Position numbers and translations under genes: made by a program. Source: Bacteroidota bacterium (GTDB lineage Bacteria; Bacteroidota; Ignavibacteria; SZUA-365). From it: a DNA stretch of 64,000 bases. Location: positions 1 through 64,000 of the forward strand of contig JACZJN010000071.1 of assembly GCA_014860565.1 (NCBI GenBank), in the 5' to 3' direction. The notes beneath the pieces are model-generated. The model saw only the letters and a list, made by a program, of their open reading frames with translations, was not told the DNA's origin and made no database searches. This document shows positions 42,883-51,784 of this stretch, piece after piece (the stretch's first letter is position 1; every line of letters starts with the position of its first letter).

Positions 42883-44277
42883 CTATTTTCTGAGCAGCTG
42901 CTGCCTGATCAGCAGATCTTCTGCGTCACGGGCCTTGCGAACGGCGTCCGCCTCAGTGGTGTTGCCGACTTTGCGGAGCGCGAATTCCAGCAGACCGGTG
43001 AGTGTGTCACGGATGCCGATGCGGGTGTCCTGGTCCTGGATCTGCAGCCAGGCATGCTGCTCGTTGAGTCTGCGAAGGCGATGCACGATCTGTCCCGGCC
43101 TCGCCGAATCCTTCATCGCGCGAAGATTCACCCGGCGCAGGTAGGATGTCACGTTGATGTTGGGATCGTCGCCATCGCCATGCATGCGCTGCACGCGATC
43201 CAGTGTCGCGTTGACTGTCGCGGAATCGGCGACCATCTGCTTGAGGCGGATATTGCTCCCCGAAAGCATGCGCAGACGCACGGCGTCGGCGCGGTGATGG
43301 GGGAATCCTTTCTTCTCGAGATTGTACACCATGCCGAGACAGAACTCCCGTGTCAGATTCGTCGTGAGGAAATTCAGTCCCGACGAAATGATCAGATCAC
43401 CGGTCCCGCCAGTGAGCAGCGGGAACTTGTCGATCAGGTTCTGCCGCATGAATACGGCCTGGTTATGTGCGCGCTGGATGTCGCCGCCCGGCAGCGTCCG
43501 GCGTGTACGCAGGAATTGCAGGGTCTTGACCGGTTCCTTGTAGCCGAGGATTTCGAGAATGCCCATGGCCTGGCTGAAGCCGACTTCTATGTAGTAGTTC
43601 ACCGGACCACGTTTGGCCAGATCGCTGACTTTGCGCATGAGATTGCCGTTGCCGGGCAACTTGGCGTTCGCGATGATGTTGAAGCTCGTGGTGTCGGGAT
43701 ATCCGAGATCGACGTACGTGTCGCGTGGAATGGACATGATTTCCACCACGGCGGAATCGGGATTGATCGTCACCAGATGCAGCGCGTCGGCCCGGGCATC
43801 ACGCGCGGAAAGACGCGAGTCGATGCCGATGATCAGAATGTTGATCAGACGTCCGCGTATCGGCGGCAGGCTGGATATGTTCGAGAGCTGCTGCTGGAGA
43901 GTGGAGTCCTCGAGCAGGGGACGCACAGGCAGGCGCGCCCGGCGCTCGTCACTGAGACGCTCGAGGTCGGACTGCGTCGTGTCGTCGGGACCGTGCTCCA
44001 CGGCGGATTCGCGCACATGCTCGGCTGCTTTCTCGAGAGACTCCTCCTTCGCCCAGAAATACACTTCGTCGGTTGCGTTTTTTGCAAGACGCAATAGCGA
44101 ACGCATCGCGGCGCCCGGACCGGCAATGCCGGGCATCATAGAAGCCAGCAGCCCCCATCCCGCTACGATGATGAGCAACCAGAAGGCCCAGCGTACGATC
44201 AACGTGAAGACGCGGCCGGTCTTTCCCTGTTGTTGTTCCTGTTCTTTGTCTGCGTGTATTTCCGGATCGGACTGCAT
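42883..44277 (-). CDS. LytR-CpsA-Psr (LCP) family protein
   Basis: This 464-residue protein has a cytoplasmic basic/acidic N-terminus, one membrane segment (about residues 27-48) and an extracytoplasmic LCP domain beginning at INILIIGIDSR. The conserved DSR, RADALHLVTINP and SIPRDTYVD segments match LCP enzymes. These use polyprenyl diphosphate-linked glycans and attach them to peptidoglycan or other cell wall polymers, mainly in Gram-positive bacteria. Here the host appears Gram-negative, so its target is unknown. The gene begins three bases after the MetH-like gene and lies 190 bases upstream of gap. Confidence 0.85.
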   Translation of the reverse strand: MQSDPEIHADKEQEQQQGKTGRVFTLIVRWAFWLLIIVAGWGLLASMMPGIAGPGAAMRSLLRLAKNATDEVYFWAKEESLEKAAEHVRESAVEHGPDDTTQSDLERLSDERRARLPVRPLLEDSTLQQQLSNISSLPPIRGRLINILIIGIDSRLSARDARADALHLVTINPDSAVVEIMSIPRDTYVDLGYPDTTSFNIIANAKLPGNGNLMRKVSDLAKRGPVNYYIEVGFSQAMGILEILGYKEPVKTLQFLRTRRTLPGGDIQRAHNQAVFMRQNLIDKFPLLTGGTGDLIISSGLNFLTTNLTREFCLGMVYNLEKKGFPHHRADAVRLRMLSGSNIRLKQMVADSATVNATLDRVQRMHGDGDDPNINVTSYLRRVNLRAMKDSARPGQIVHRLRRLNEQHAWLQIQDQDTRIGIRDTLTGLLEFALRKVGNTTEADAVRKARDAEDLLIRQQLLRK

Positions 44278-44280
44278 GCG

Positions 44281-46161
44281 CTACTTGACGTTGAAATATT
44301 TTGCTTCGGGGTGGTGCACGATAATGGCACTGGTGCTTTGCTCGGGAACCAGCTGATACTCTTCCGTCAGCGTGATGCCGATGCGCTCGGGGCGGAGGAG
44401 AGCGAAGAGCTGTGTCTGGTCTTCAAGATTCGGACATGCCGGGTAGCCGAAGGAGTAACGGGAACCCTGGTATCCCTGTGAAAACAGGCGCCTCATCTCG
44501 GTCGCATCCCTGTCACCGATGCCCAGCTCCGTGCGTACCGACTTATGCCAGTACTCGGCCAGCGCCTCGGCGCTCTCGACGGTGAGTCCATGGATATAAA
44601 GATAGTCCTGATACTTGTCCTGAGCGAAAAGCGCGGCCGTGTATTCACTGGCATAGCCGCCCATTGTCACGATGTGGAAGGCGCAGACATCCATGGCGCC
44701 CTCTTCCGCCGCGCGGAAAAAGTCCGCTATGCAAAGATAACGGTCGCCGCCCTGCCGTGGAAATGAGAAACGCTGCCATTCGACAAGCTCTTCAAGGATG
44801 TAGTCGGTGCGCGGCCAGGGAGCGTGCAGGGAGTCTTCATCGAGATCGCGGGGGCGAAACACCACCAGGTCGTTCCCATCTGCCTGGCACGGGAAATAAC
44901 CGTAGACCAGGGCGGGCCGCAGCACGTTTTCGCGTTTGAGCCGCAGCTTCAGTTCGTCGAGGCGCGGACGAACGACAGTCTCGAGTTCGTGCTGATACTC
45001 TTCCTCGCTGCGCTTGCCGCGGCGAAACTGCCACTGTCCGCGCACGAGGGCAACCTCGTTGATGTACTCGTAGATTTTATCGATCGACACGTCGTCCACA
45101 ATTTTTGATCCGAAGAACGGAGCCTTCGGAACAGGTGCGTCGCGCGCCACTTCCGAACGGAGCAGGTACGCCGGACGCCCAAGTCTGTTGGCTGCAATGC
45201 TGCGGTGGCCTTCCGCATGCTTTTCCTGCGCGTCACGCAAATGGATTGCTGTTTCCATTGCCGCACCTCCCGGACGTCCTTCCCGGGCGGCGTCAACAGG
45301 GAACTGCGCATCGAATTCCTGCGCCGCGGCTATCTTCGCTTCCATGCCGGAGAGTTCCTCGTTCGTGTCGGCGCTCTCCGTCAGATGGTCGGTCCCGTCA
45401 GGGAAAAGGCGGCCGGCCGCGAGATCCTCCATGAAATGCAGTCCGTCGAACGCATCCTTCGCATAGCGCACGGTGCCGCCATACAGGGGCTGCAGGTCAT
45501 TGGTGACGAATCGCCGGTTCAGCGCCGCGCCGCCGAGAATCACCGGCGTGGTGATTCCACGCTGGTGCATCAGTTCGAGATTCTCTTTCATGATGAGAGT
45601 GGATTTGACGAGAAGCCCGCTCATGCCGATTGCATCCGCGTGCTGTTCGGCCGCGGTAGCGAGCATCTGTTCGACCGGTACTTTGATGCCGAGATTGATG
45701 ACGCGGAAGCCGTTGTTGCTCAGGATGATGTCGACGAGGTTTTTCCCGATATCATGCACGTCGCCTTTGACCGTCGCCAGCACGATGATTCCCTTCGCCG
45801 CGGTATCGATTTTTTCCATATGCGGTTCGAGCAGCGCGACCGCGGTTTTCATGGTTTCGGCCGACTGCAGCACGAAGGGCAACTGCATCTGTCCCGAACC
45901 GAAAAGCTCACCGACCGTTTTCATTCCGTCGAGCAGAATGTTGTTGATGATGTCAAGCGCTTCATATTTCTGCAGCGCTGCGTCGAGGTCCCGGTCGAGA
46001 CCGATGCGATCGCCGTCGATAATGCGGCGCTTGAGCTTTTCTTCTATAGTAGCGGCTGCCTCCTGATCCACGTTGCGGACCGACTGCCCGCTGCCGGTGA
46101 AATGTTCCATGAACGCGATGAGCGGATCGTAGATGCAGTTTTTCTCCTGCTTTTGCGTCAT
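44281..46161 (-). CDS. metH: C-terminal methionine synthase module (cap, B12, AdoMet activation)
   Basis: This 626-residue protein corresponds only to the second half of cobalamin-dependent methionine synthase. Residues 30-120 match the helical cap, GDVHDIG at 133-139 gives the cobalt-binding His136, and SGLLVKST and ILGGAALNRR belong to the B12 fold. The last part is the activation domain with the RxxxGYPACP AdoMet motif at about 568-577. The homocysteine- and folate-binding domains are absent; the upstream 220 bases lead into a divergent Rrf2 gene, so the missing half must be encoded elsewhere if the enzyme is complete. A separate role in corrinoid methyl transfer or AdoMet-dependent reactivation is possible. 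Confidence 0.9.
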   Translation of the reverse strand: MTQKQEKNCIYDPLIAFMEHFTGSGQSVRNVDQEAAATIEEKLKRRIIDGDRIGLDRDLDAALQKYEALDIINNILLDGMKTVGELFGSGQMQLPFVLQSAETMKTAVALLEPHMEKIDTAAKGIIVLATVKGDVHDIGKNLVDIILSNNGFRVINLGIKVPVEQMLATAAEQHADAIGMSGLLVKSTLIMKENLELMHQRGITTPVILGGAALNRRFVTNDLQPLYGGTVRYAKDAFDGLHFMEDLAAGRLFPDGTDHLTESADTNEELSGMEAKIAAAQEFDAQFPVDAAREGRPGGAAMETAIHLRDAQEKHAEGHRSIAANRLGRPAYLLRSEVARDAPVPKAPFFGSKIVDDVSIDKIYEYINEVALVRGQWQFRRGKRSEEEYQHELETVVRPRLDELKLRLKRENVLRPALVYGYFPCQADGNDLVVFRPRDLDEDSLHAPWPRTDYILEELVEWQRFSFPRQGGDRYLCIADFFRAAEEGAMDVCAFHIVTMGGYASEYTAALFAQDKYQDYLYIHGLTVESAEALAEYWHKSVRTELGIGDRDATEMRRLFSQGYQGSRYSFGYPACPNLEDQTQLFALLRPERIGITLTEEYQLVPEQSTSAIIVHHPEAKYFNVK

Positions 46162-46290
46162 TAATGACCTTTAGATTTTTTCATCTGAAACTTTTCTTCA
46201 TCCGTCGAATGTTCTATTTTGAGCTACCATCGCGTATCATATTTCAAGACCGCACTCTCTGCTCATCATGAATTTTCGATGAACAGGGTA

Positions 46291-46319
46291 TTGACAAAGC
46301 CAAAAAAAGACCTTACTTT
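46291..46319 (+). promoter_or_regulatory. Sigma-70-like promoter of the Rrf2 gene
   Basis: TTGACA at 46291-46296 and TACTTT at 46314-46319 are separated by 17 bases, and the Rrf2 start codon lies about 60 bases further on. An imperfect inverted repeat overlaps the -10 element. Confidence 0.55.
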
Positions 46320-46335
46320 TCCTACTAAAAGGTAA
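46313..46335. promoter_or_regulatory. Imperfect inverted repeat overlapping the Rrf2 -10 element
   Basis: TTACTTTT and AAAAGGTAA are near-complementary around CCTACT, overlapping the predicted -10. This is a natural site for autorepression by the Rrf2 protein. No binding is shown. Confidence 0.4.
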
Positions 46336-46380
46336 TCAAATCTTTATTTATTTTTACCCACTAGCAAGGAGTCACGCCTC

Positions 46381-46935
46381 GTGTTGTACTCAAAGACCGC
46401 ACAGTATTCAATCCAGTCCATGCTCTTCATCGCAGCCAACAACTCGGAGCACAATATCCTGGTGCGCGATGTTGCCAAGGAACTGGGTCTGCCTTCATCC
46501 TTCCTGAGCAAGATTCTCCAGACGCTCAGCCGGTATGGATTCCTCAACTCGGTGAAAGGACCCAAGGGCGGGTTCTCTCTCTCCGAGAAGGGTGCCGGGT
46601 CCACAATTGCCGAACTCGTCGCCGTCGTCGATGGACCGATGAATTTCGACATGTGCCTCGCAGGCTTCAGCCCGTGCAGCGAAGAGAACGCCTGTCCGTT
46701 CCATCACGATTGGAAGCGCATTCGCGAAGAGATTCGTGAGCTGGTCAACAGCAAAGCGATTTTCGAACTCGCCAAGGAAATGCCGATCCGCTATCGTACG
46801 CTGCTCGCAGGTATCACACCGGTCGTTGAAGAAAAACCGAAGAAAGCTCCTGTGAAAAAGGTTGCCGCGAAAAAACCCGTGGCCAAGAAAGCCGCTCCGG
46901 CCAAGAAAGCCGCGCCCGCGAAAAAGAAGAAATAA
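46381..46935 (+). CDS. Rrf2 family regulator with histone H1-like C-terminal tail
   Basis: Residues 1-147 form an Rrf2 winged-helix regulator starting LYSKTAQYSIQSM, with the recognition region VRDVAKELGLPSSFLSKILQ. Cysteines at 92, 99 and 105 are spaced much like the iron-sulfur ligands of IscR and RsrR, so an Fe-S-sensing regulator is likely. Residues 151-184 are a low-complexity tail with 15 lysines, 10 alanines and 5 prolines and only one acidic residue at its start, a composition like histone H1 or Hc1. The tail begins EKPKKAPVKK and ends AAPAKKKK. The start is GTG at 46381 with AAGGAG nine bases upstream. The tail could add sequence-independent DNA binding. Confidence 0.9.
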   Translation: MLYSKTAQYSIQSMLFIAANNSEHNILVRDVAKELGLPSSFLSKILQTLSRYGFLNSVKGPKGGFSLSEKGAGSTIAELVAVVDGPMNFDMCLAGFSPCSEENACPFHHDWKRIREEIRELVNSKAIFELAKEMPIRYRTLLAGITPVVEEKPKKAPVKKVAAKKPVAKKAAPAKKAAPAKKKK

Positions 46936-46964
46936 TCTCTTCCAGACGAAGATCTTTCCGGAAT

Positions 46965-46998
46965 ACCGGGACTGCCATGCGCGGTCCCGGTTTTTTTT
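46965..46998 (+). terminator. Rho-independent terminator after the Rrf2 gene
   Basis: ACCGGGAC pairs with GTCCCGGT around an 11-base loop and is followed by seven or more T residues. It lies 30 bases after the stop. Confidence 0.85.
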
Positions 46999-47060
46999 AG
47001 TCCCGGCAGTCGGCCGTCAGTCAACGCTCCCGGCATGGGGCGCCCGTTCGCACTTGTTTC

Positions 47061-47127
47061 TGCCAAATTGACTATCTATTTTACTAATCTATAAAATTTT
47101 CTTGCATATTTCACTGCCAATTTGACA
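47061..47127 (+). repeat. Direct repeat TGCCAA(A/T)TTGAC upstream of miaB
   Basis: TGCCAAATTGACTAT at 47061 and TGCCAATTTGACAGA at 47115 share 12 of 13 leading bases and start 54 bases apart. The first contains the -35 element of the predicted miaB promoter; the second lies between that promoter and the start codon. Confidence 0.6.
47068..47095 (+). promoter_or_regulatory. Sigma-70-like promoter of miaB
   Basis: TTGACT at 47068 and TATAAA at 47090 are separated by 16 bases in an AT-rich stretch. The miaB ATG lies 46 bases after the -10 element. Confidence 0.5.
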
Positions 47128-47141
47128 GATATAACGAGAAC

Positions 47142-48467
47142 ATGCGCCGATCGATATATATAGAGACCTATGGCTGCCAGATGAATTTCGCTGATACGGA
47201 AATCGTCAACGGCATTCTCAACGAGCAAGGCTATGAGCTGGCAGCGGACCTTGAGTCCGCCGACGCCATTTTCGTGAACACCTGTGCGATCCGGGACAAT
47301 GCCGAGCAGCGGATTTACGGACGGCTCTCCAACTTCGAGCACCTCAAGAAACGGAACCCGCACCTGGTGGTCGGCATTCTTGGCTGCATGGCCGAGCGGC
47401 TGCGAGAGAATCTGCTCGAGCAGAAATCCGTCGTCGACATCGTATGCGGTCCCGATGAATATCGCAAGCTGCCGGCACTGATCGACGAGGCCTTCCAGGG
47501 CGAGAAGGGTATTCGCACGCAGCTCTCGCGCGTGGAAACCTACGACGATATCGTGCCGCTGCGCACCGAAGGTATCAGCGCCTGGGTCTCGGTGATGCGC
47601 GGATGCGACAAGTTCTGCACGTTCTGCGTCGTGCCCTTCACGCGGGGACGCGAGCGCAGCCGGACGCTGGAGGGTGTGGTGAGCGAGGTCCGTGATCTCG
47701 CGGCGCGCGGTTTCCGTGAAGTCACGCTGCTCGGACAGAACGTCAATTCGTATAGCGACGGCGAACATGATTTCGCCTCCCTGCTGACCGCTGTCGCGGC
47801 AATTGACCCGCGGCTGCGGGTGCGATTCACGACCTCGCATCCTCAGGATATGTCCGATCGGTTGATCGAGGCCATCGCCGCGCATGAGAACATCTGCAGC
47901 TACATCCATCTGCCGTTCCAGTCAGGGTCGGATCGCGTTCTTGAACTGATGAACCGTACCTACACGCGCGAGCACTATCTCGATCTCGTGCGGCGTATCA
48001 AGGAGCGCATACCCGGTGTGGCACTGTCAACGGACATCATCGCCGGTTTCCCGACCGAGACCGAAGAGGATCACCGCGAGACGCTCGCATTGCTCGAGGA
48101 GGTACGCTTCGACGGAGCCTACATGTTCAAGTACTCGCCGCGAGAGAAGACCCGCGCCTGGAAAATGGGCGACGACGTGCCTGATGAAGTGAAGGGCCGT
48201 CGGCTCGAGGAAATCATCGACCTTCAGCGCAGGATTTCCTATGAAATCAACCAGGCAATGATCGGCGGCAATGAGCGGATTCTACTCGAAGGACCCAGCA
48301 AGCGTTCGGATGCCGAATGGCTGGGTCGCACCGATGCCAACAAATCCGTCATCATTCCGAAAGCGGAGTTCGCCGTGGGCGACTACGTGGATGTTCGCAT
48401 TGTCAGCGCCACTTCGGCGACCCTGTTTGGCACGATTGTCAGCCAAGTCGTCACCGAAGCAGCCTGA
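47142..48467 (+). CDS. miaB: tRNA-2-methylthio-N6-dimethylallyladenosine synthase
   Basis: MiaB adds a methylthio group to N6-isopentenyladenosine at position 37 of tRNAs reading codons that start with U. This 441-residue protein has the MTTase N-terminal domain with three cluster cysteines (Cys12, Cys48, Cys82), the radical SAM domain with Cys155, Cys159 and Cys162 in RGCDKFCTFCVVP, the GQNVNSY and PFQSGSDRVL segments, and a C-terminal TRAM domain ending about residue 435. It needs two 4Fe-4S clusters. It is the first gene of a seven- to eight-gene rightward cluster. Paralogues such as MtaB and RimO have different segments near the radical SAM site, so MiaB is preferred. Confidence 0.95.
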   Translation: MRRSIYIETYGCQMNFADTEIVNGILNEQGYELAADLESADAIFVNTCAIRDNAEQRIYGRLSNFEHLKKRNPHLVVGILGCMAERLRENLLEQKSVVDIVCGPDEYRKLPALIDEAFQGEKGIRTQLSRVETYDDIVPLRTEGISAWVSVMRGCDKFCTFCVVPFTRGRERSRTLEGVVSEVRDLAARGFREVTLLGQNVNSYSDGEHDFASLLTAVAAIDPRLRVRFTTSHPQDMSDRLIEAIAAHENICSYIHLPFQSGSDRVLELMNRTYTREHYLDLVRRIKERIPGVALSTDIIAGFPTETEEDHRETLALLEEVRFDGAYMFKYSPREKTRAWKMGDDVPDEVKGRRLEEIIDLQRRISYEINQAMIGGNERILLEGPSKRSDAEWLGRTDANKSVIIPKAEFAVGDYVDVRIVSATSATLFGTIVSQVVTEAA

Positions 48468-48491
48468 GGCAGGCGCAAGGAAGCAACCGGC

Positions 48492-49277
48492 ATGCTACCC
48501 ACATTGCACAGATGTTCACGTTTCTATCTTCCCCTGATTCTCCTGGCGGCTCTTGGCCTGGCTCTGCCGGGCGGACTTGCGCAGGCACAGGCGCGGCGCG
48601 ACATCGCCGTGCTCGTCACGCAGGTCAAGTCCGGTGCCGCGGCTGAAGTTGAGAAGTTGCTGCCTTCTCTGAAGAAATCGCATCCGGATAAAGCCGGTGT
48701 CCTGTTTCTCGAAGCCCTGCTTGAAACCAACGCGGAGAAAGCCGTCGAGCTGTACCAGCGCGTCGCCGACGAGTACGCACGCAGCGAATGGGCCGATGAC
48801 GCCTTATACCGTCTTTATCAGTACAGCTATGCCGTGGGCGCATATCGAACCGCCCGCTCATACACCGACCGCATGATGAAGGAGTTTCCGCAGTCGCCGT
48901 TCCTGAGCCGTGAACAGCGCGCAGCGGCTAAGACAGACGCCGGAAAAACTGCCGCGTCATCGTCTCCCTCGGGTGGACCCATGGCGGCGAAAGACCCCAC
49001 GACTGCGAAGTCCACACCGGCGACCATAAAAGAAAACGACTCGGCCAAGAGCTATGCCGTGCAGGTAGGTGCATATGCGCGCGAAGCCGATGCCCGAAAG
49101 CAGGTGGAAGAGCTCAAGACGAAGGGCTACACCGCATATGTGCGCGAAAAGACCGTCAACAAGAAAACGGTGCAGGCGGTCTGGCTCGGGATTTTTCCCG
49201 GTTTTGATCAGGCGCAGGCATTTGCCCGCAAGTTGAAGGAACAGCAGAAAATCGACGCAATCGTCGTGCGCCGCTGA
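48492..49277 (+). CDS. Envelope protein with tetratricopeptide-like and SPOR domains
   Basis: This 261-residue protein has a signal peptide (LPLILLAALGLALPGGLAQAQA), helical repeat segments at about 45-135 resembling TPR or YbgF-type repeats (KAVELYQRVADEYARSEWADDALYRLYQ) and a disordered Thr/Ala/Ser-rich linker. A C-terminal SPOR domain at about 188-261 (SYAVQVGAYAREADARKQVEEL) follows. SPOR domains bind denuded peptidoglycan at division or remodelling sites. It lies 24 bases after miaB and eight bases before the hydrolase gene, so co-transcription is likely. A role in cell-wall organisation is inferred from the SPOR domain. Confidence 0.83.
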   Translation: MLPTLHRCSRFYLPLILLAALGLALPGGLAQAQARRDIAVLVTQVKSGAAAEVEKLLPSLKKSHPDKAGVLFLEALLETNAEKAVELYQRVADEYARSEWADDALYRLYQYSYAVGAYRTARSYTDRMMKEFPQSPFLSREQRAAAKTDAGKTAASSSPSGGPMAAKDPTTAKSTPATIKENDSAKSYAVQVGAYAREADARKQVEELKTKGYTAYVREKTVNKKTVQAVWLGIFPGFDQAQAFARKLKEQQKIDAIVVRR

Positions 49278-49285
49278 GGAACTCC

Positions 49286-50062
49286 ATGCGATTCATTCTT
49301 ACAGGAACCGCCTCCGGTGTGCCCGTCATTCATAGGCGGCATGCCTCCCTCGTAATCGAGGACGGCAGCCAGCGTGTGCTGGTCGATGCCGGAGAAGGCT
49401 GTGCAGCGGCTCTGCTCGCCGCAGGCATCGAACTCGCGTCGCTGACCCGGGTCGTCATTTCCCACACGCACGCAGACCATGTTTCAGGGCTGCCCATGCT
49501 GCTGCAGGGTATGTATCTTGCCGGGCGCACCGAGCCGCTGCCGATCAGCGTGCCTCCCGGGCGCGTCCAGTGGTTCCGCGATTGGCTTCGCGGGATGTAC
49601 GTGTTCAGCGAGAAATGGTCTTTCCCCTTCCAGGTCCAGCAGTACGGCGACATACCGGCGACGGAGGAGGGGCTGCGTATTGCGCCGTTCCCCAACCGTC
49701 ATCTCGAAAAGATGCGCGAGCTCGCCGCCCGGCACGACGTCCCTGCCGCCGCCTATTCGCTGCATGTCAGCAGCCGCTGCTGTTCGGTGGTGATTTCTTC
49801 CGATATCGCAGGGCTCGATGATGTTGCCGCCGCCGCCGCGGGCAGCGACGTGCTGATTGTGGACAGCGCCCACGTGGGCCAGGATGAAATCTTCGCCTTC
49901 GCCGCGGCGCATGAGAAGCTGACAATCATCTGCACACACATTCCTCCCGAGATAGAGCCCGGACTGATGGCACTGCGGGAGCGGAGCGGCGAGGAAGTGG
50001 GAGGCCGTGTGCTCTATGCTTACGATGGAATGCAGTACTTGCTGGAGAAAAAGGAAGAATGA
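49286..50062 (+). CDS. RNase Z-like metallo-beta-lactamase fold hydrolase
   Basis: This 258-residue protein begins [14 protein letters not shown], the opening strand seen in RNase Z and PqqB-like enzymes, and has the metal motif [10 protein letters not shown] at about residues 59-68. Later histidines in [15 protein letters not shown] with an aspartate and CTHIPPE offer further ligands. It is shorter than typical RNase Z (about 300) and lacks a clear exosite, so tRNA 3' processing is not certain; a phosphodiesterase role is equally possible. Its last four bases overlap the next gene (ATGA), which indicates translational coupling to the sigma-54 activator. Confidence 0.8.
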   Translation: MRFILTGTASGVPVIHRRHASLVIEDGSQRVLVDAGEGCAAALLAAGIELASLTRVVISHTHADHVSGLPMLLQGMYLAGRTEPLPISVPPGRVQWFRDWLRGMYVFSEKWSFPFQVQQYGDIPATEEGLRIAPFPNRHLEKMRELAARHDVPAAAYSLHVSSRCCSVVISSDIAGLDDVAAAAAGSDVLIVDSAHVGQDEIFAFAAAHEKLTIICTHIPPEIEPGLMALRERSGEEVGGRVLYAYDGMQYLLEKKEE

Positions 50063-51219
50063 GCGACGTCACCGCAGGAGCGACCAATATTTCCCCGGGC
50101 GATCGCCAGGCCTTTCAGCGCCGCCACGGTATTATCGGCAGAAGCACGGAAATCCGTGAGGTCGTCGATACGATCATGCAGGTGGCCCCCACCGACATTA
50201 CCGTGCTGGTGACAGGTGAAAGCGGCACAGGCAAGGAAGTCATCGCGAAAGCCATTCACGGTGCCAGCCGCCGCGCAGCGCGCCGGTTCATTCCGGTCAA
50301 CTGCGGTGCCATCCCCGAAGGTATTCTCGAGAGCGAACTCTTCGGACATGAGAAGGGCTCGTTCACCGGCGCCGTGGAAACCCGCAAAGGCTACTTCGAA
50401 CTGGCCGACGGCGGAACGATCTTTCTTGATGAAATCGGCGACACGCCGATCTCGACACAGGTCAAACTGCTGCGCGTTCTGGAAAGCGGTGAATTCATGC
50501 GGGTCGGCAGCTCCGAGCCCAGGAAATCCGATGTGCGCATCATCGCCGCCACCAATAAAAGCCTCGATGAGGAAGTGCGCAGCAAGCGATTCCGGCAGGA
50601 TCTCTATTTCCGTCTGCGTTCGGTCAACATCCGTATCCCCCCGCTCCGCAATCGACGCGGCGACGTCCCGCTGCTGGTAGAGTCTTTTCTGCTCAGCCTT
50701 GCCGGCGAAGCTCGCAAAGACATCCTCATAACCGACGACGGCATGGCCGCCCTGATGAGGCACAGTTGGCCCGGAAACGTGCGCGAGCTGCGGAATGTGA
50801 TCGAGAGCATCATCATACTCGAACGAGGCAATGTCGTCGACGAGCACGTGGTGGCGAAGTACCTGCATCTCATGGAGGAGCCGCACGACGAACGCTCCCT
50901 GCCCATGCACCTCGGAAAGGCTCCCGAGCAGGCCGAGCGCGAGCTGATTTTCCGCCTTCTCTGGGAAATCAAGACCGACATCCAGGAACTTCGCGGGATG
51001 GTGGGCGAGCTGCAGCACCGACCACCGCTTTCCCTCCCACCTGGAGATAACGACCATGGAGGCACGGTGAACATGGACGAGATGACGCTGCGCGGCATGG
51101 AAGAAGAGCTGATCGCACATATGCTGCACCGCTTCCACGGCAACCGAAGGCTCGCCGCGGAGGCATTGAACATAAGTGAGCGAACTTTGTACAGAAAAAT
51201 CAAAGATTACGGACTGTGA
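50059..51219 (+). CDS. Sigma-54-dependent activator without receiver domain
   Basis: This 386-residue regulator opens almost directly with its AAA+ domain: GESGTGKE (53-60) is Walker A, GSFTGA (100-105) is the variant of the GAFTGA loop that contacts sigma-54, and [11 protein letters not shown] carries Walker B at 120-128. RxDLYFRL and the WPGNVREL sensor II segment follow. A Fis-type helix-turn-helix is at the end ([19 protein letters not shown]). No phosphoreceiver or PAS domain precedes the AAA+ module, only about 22 residues. It is coupled to its upstream and downstream genes, so it probably controls envelope genes; the target promoters were not found. Confidence 0.92.
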   Translation: MSDVTAGATNISPGDRQAFQRRHGIIGRSTEIREVVDTIMQVAPTDITVLVTGESGTGKEVIAKAIHGASRRAARRFIPVNCGAIPEGILESELFGHEKGSFTGAVETRKGYFELADGGTIFLDEIGDTPISTQVKLLRVLESGEFMRVGSSEPRKSDVRIIAATNKSLDEEVRSKRFRQDLYFRLRSVNIRIPPLRNRRGDVPLLVESFLLSLAGEARKDILITDDGMAALMRHSWPGNVRELRNVIESIIILERGNVVDEHVVAKYLHLMEEPHDERSLPMHLGKAPEQAERELIFRLLWEIKTDIQELRGMVGELQHRPPLSLPPGDNDHGGTVNMDEMTLRGMEEELIAHMLHRFHGNRRLAAEALNISERTLYRKIKDYGL

Positions 51220-51743
51220 TGCGAAGCTTGCGTTCGTTTTGGATTATCTTGTATCTTAGTCCCATATTTCTTGCTGTCGCCACGTTCGGCGGGTGCGCCT
51301 ATTCGTTCACCGGCGCGTCCGTCCCGGCACACTGGAAATCCATTGCCGTCCCGTTGTTCGACGACGAGAGTAATTTCGGCCAGCCCTCGCTGCGTGAGGA
51401 CTTGACCAACATGCTGATACAGAAGTTTCAGCAGGACAACACATTGCAGCTGGCGGACAGACAGTCGGCGAACGTCGAATTGAGAGGTGCCATCATCTCC
51501 ATCATCGCAGACCAGCCCATCGCTGTGGCTCAGGGCGCGCAAGCGTCCAGGCTGCAAATCAGTCTCAAAACACGAGTCAAACTGATCGACCACGTTACCA
51601 ACAAGGAAGTCTGGAGCAAGGACTTCACCGCCACCGGTGATTACACTGCTGCGTCCGGTCAGTCCGGTCGTGAGGAAGGCCTCACCCAGGCCATGGAAAA
51701 CATGACTGACGACCTCTTGCTGGAGACGGTCTCCGCGTGGTAA
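51219..51743 (+). CDS. lptE: LptE-like lipopolysaccharide assembly lipoprotein
   Basis: LptE is the lipoprotein partner that plugs the LptD barrel delivering LPS to the outer membrane. This protein of 174 residues has a lipobox FGGC with lipidated Cys26, and the following AYSFTGASVPAHWKSIAVPLFDDES segment matches the CGYSFTG start of LptE in Bacteroidota. The mid part (LREDLTNMLIQKFQQDNTLQL) fits the expected helix. The ATG at 51219 overlaps the stop of the activator gene (TGATG), so translation is likely coupled; a GTG three bases earlier is an alternative. LptD itself is not in the window. Confidence 0.86.
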   Translation: MRSLRSFWIILYLSPIFLAVATFGGCAYSFTGASVPAHWKSIAVPLFDDESNFGQPSLREDLTNMLIQKFQQDNTLQLADRQSANVELRGAIISIIADQPIAVAQGAQASRLQISLKTRVKLIDHVTNKEVWSKDFTATGDYTAASGQSGREEGLTQAMENMTDDLLLETVSAW

Positions 51744-51784
51744 ATTTGCTGTTTCATTCACTCTCCTGAGGTGAAATCTTAATC

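Noticed and set aside
46162-46380. Cobalamin or S-adenosylmethionine riboswitch before the metH-like gene
   Set aside because: I looked for a B12-box or SAM-type paired core on the minus strand and found none.
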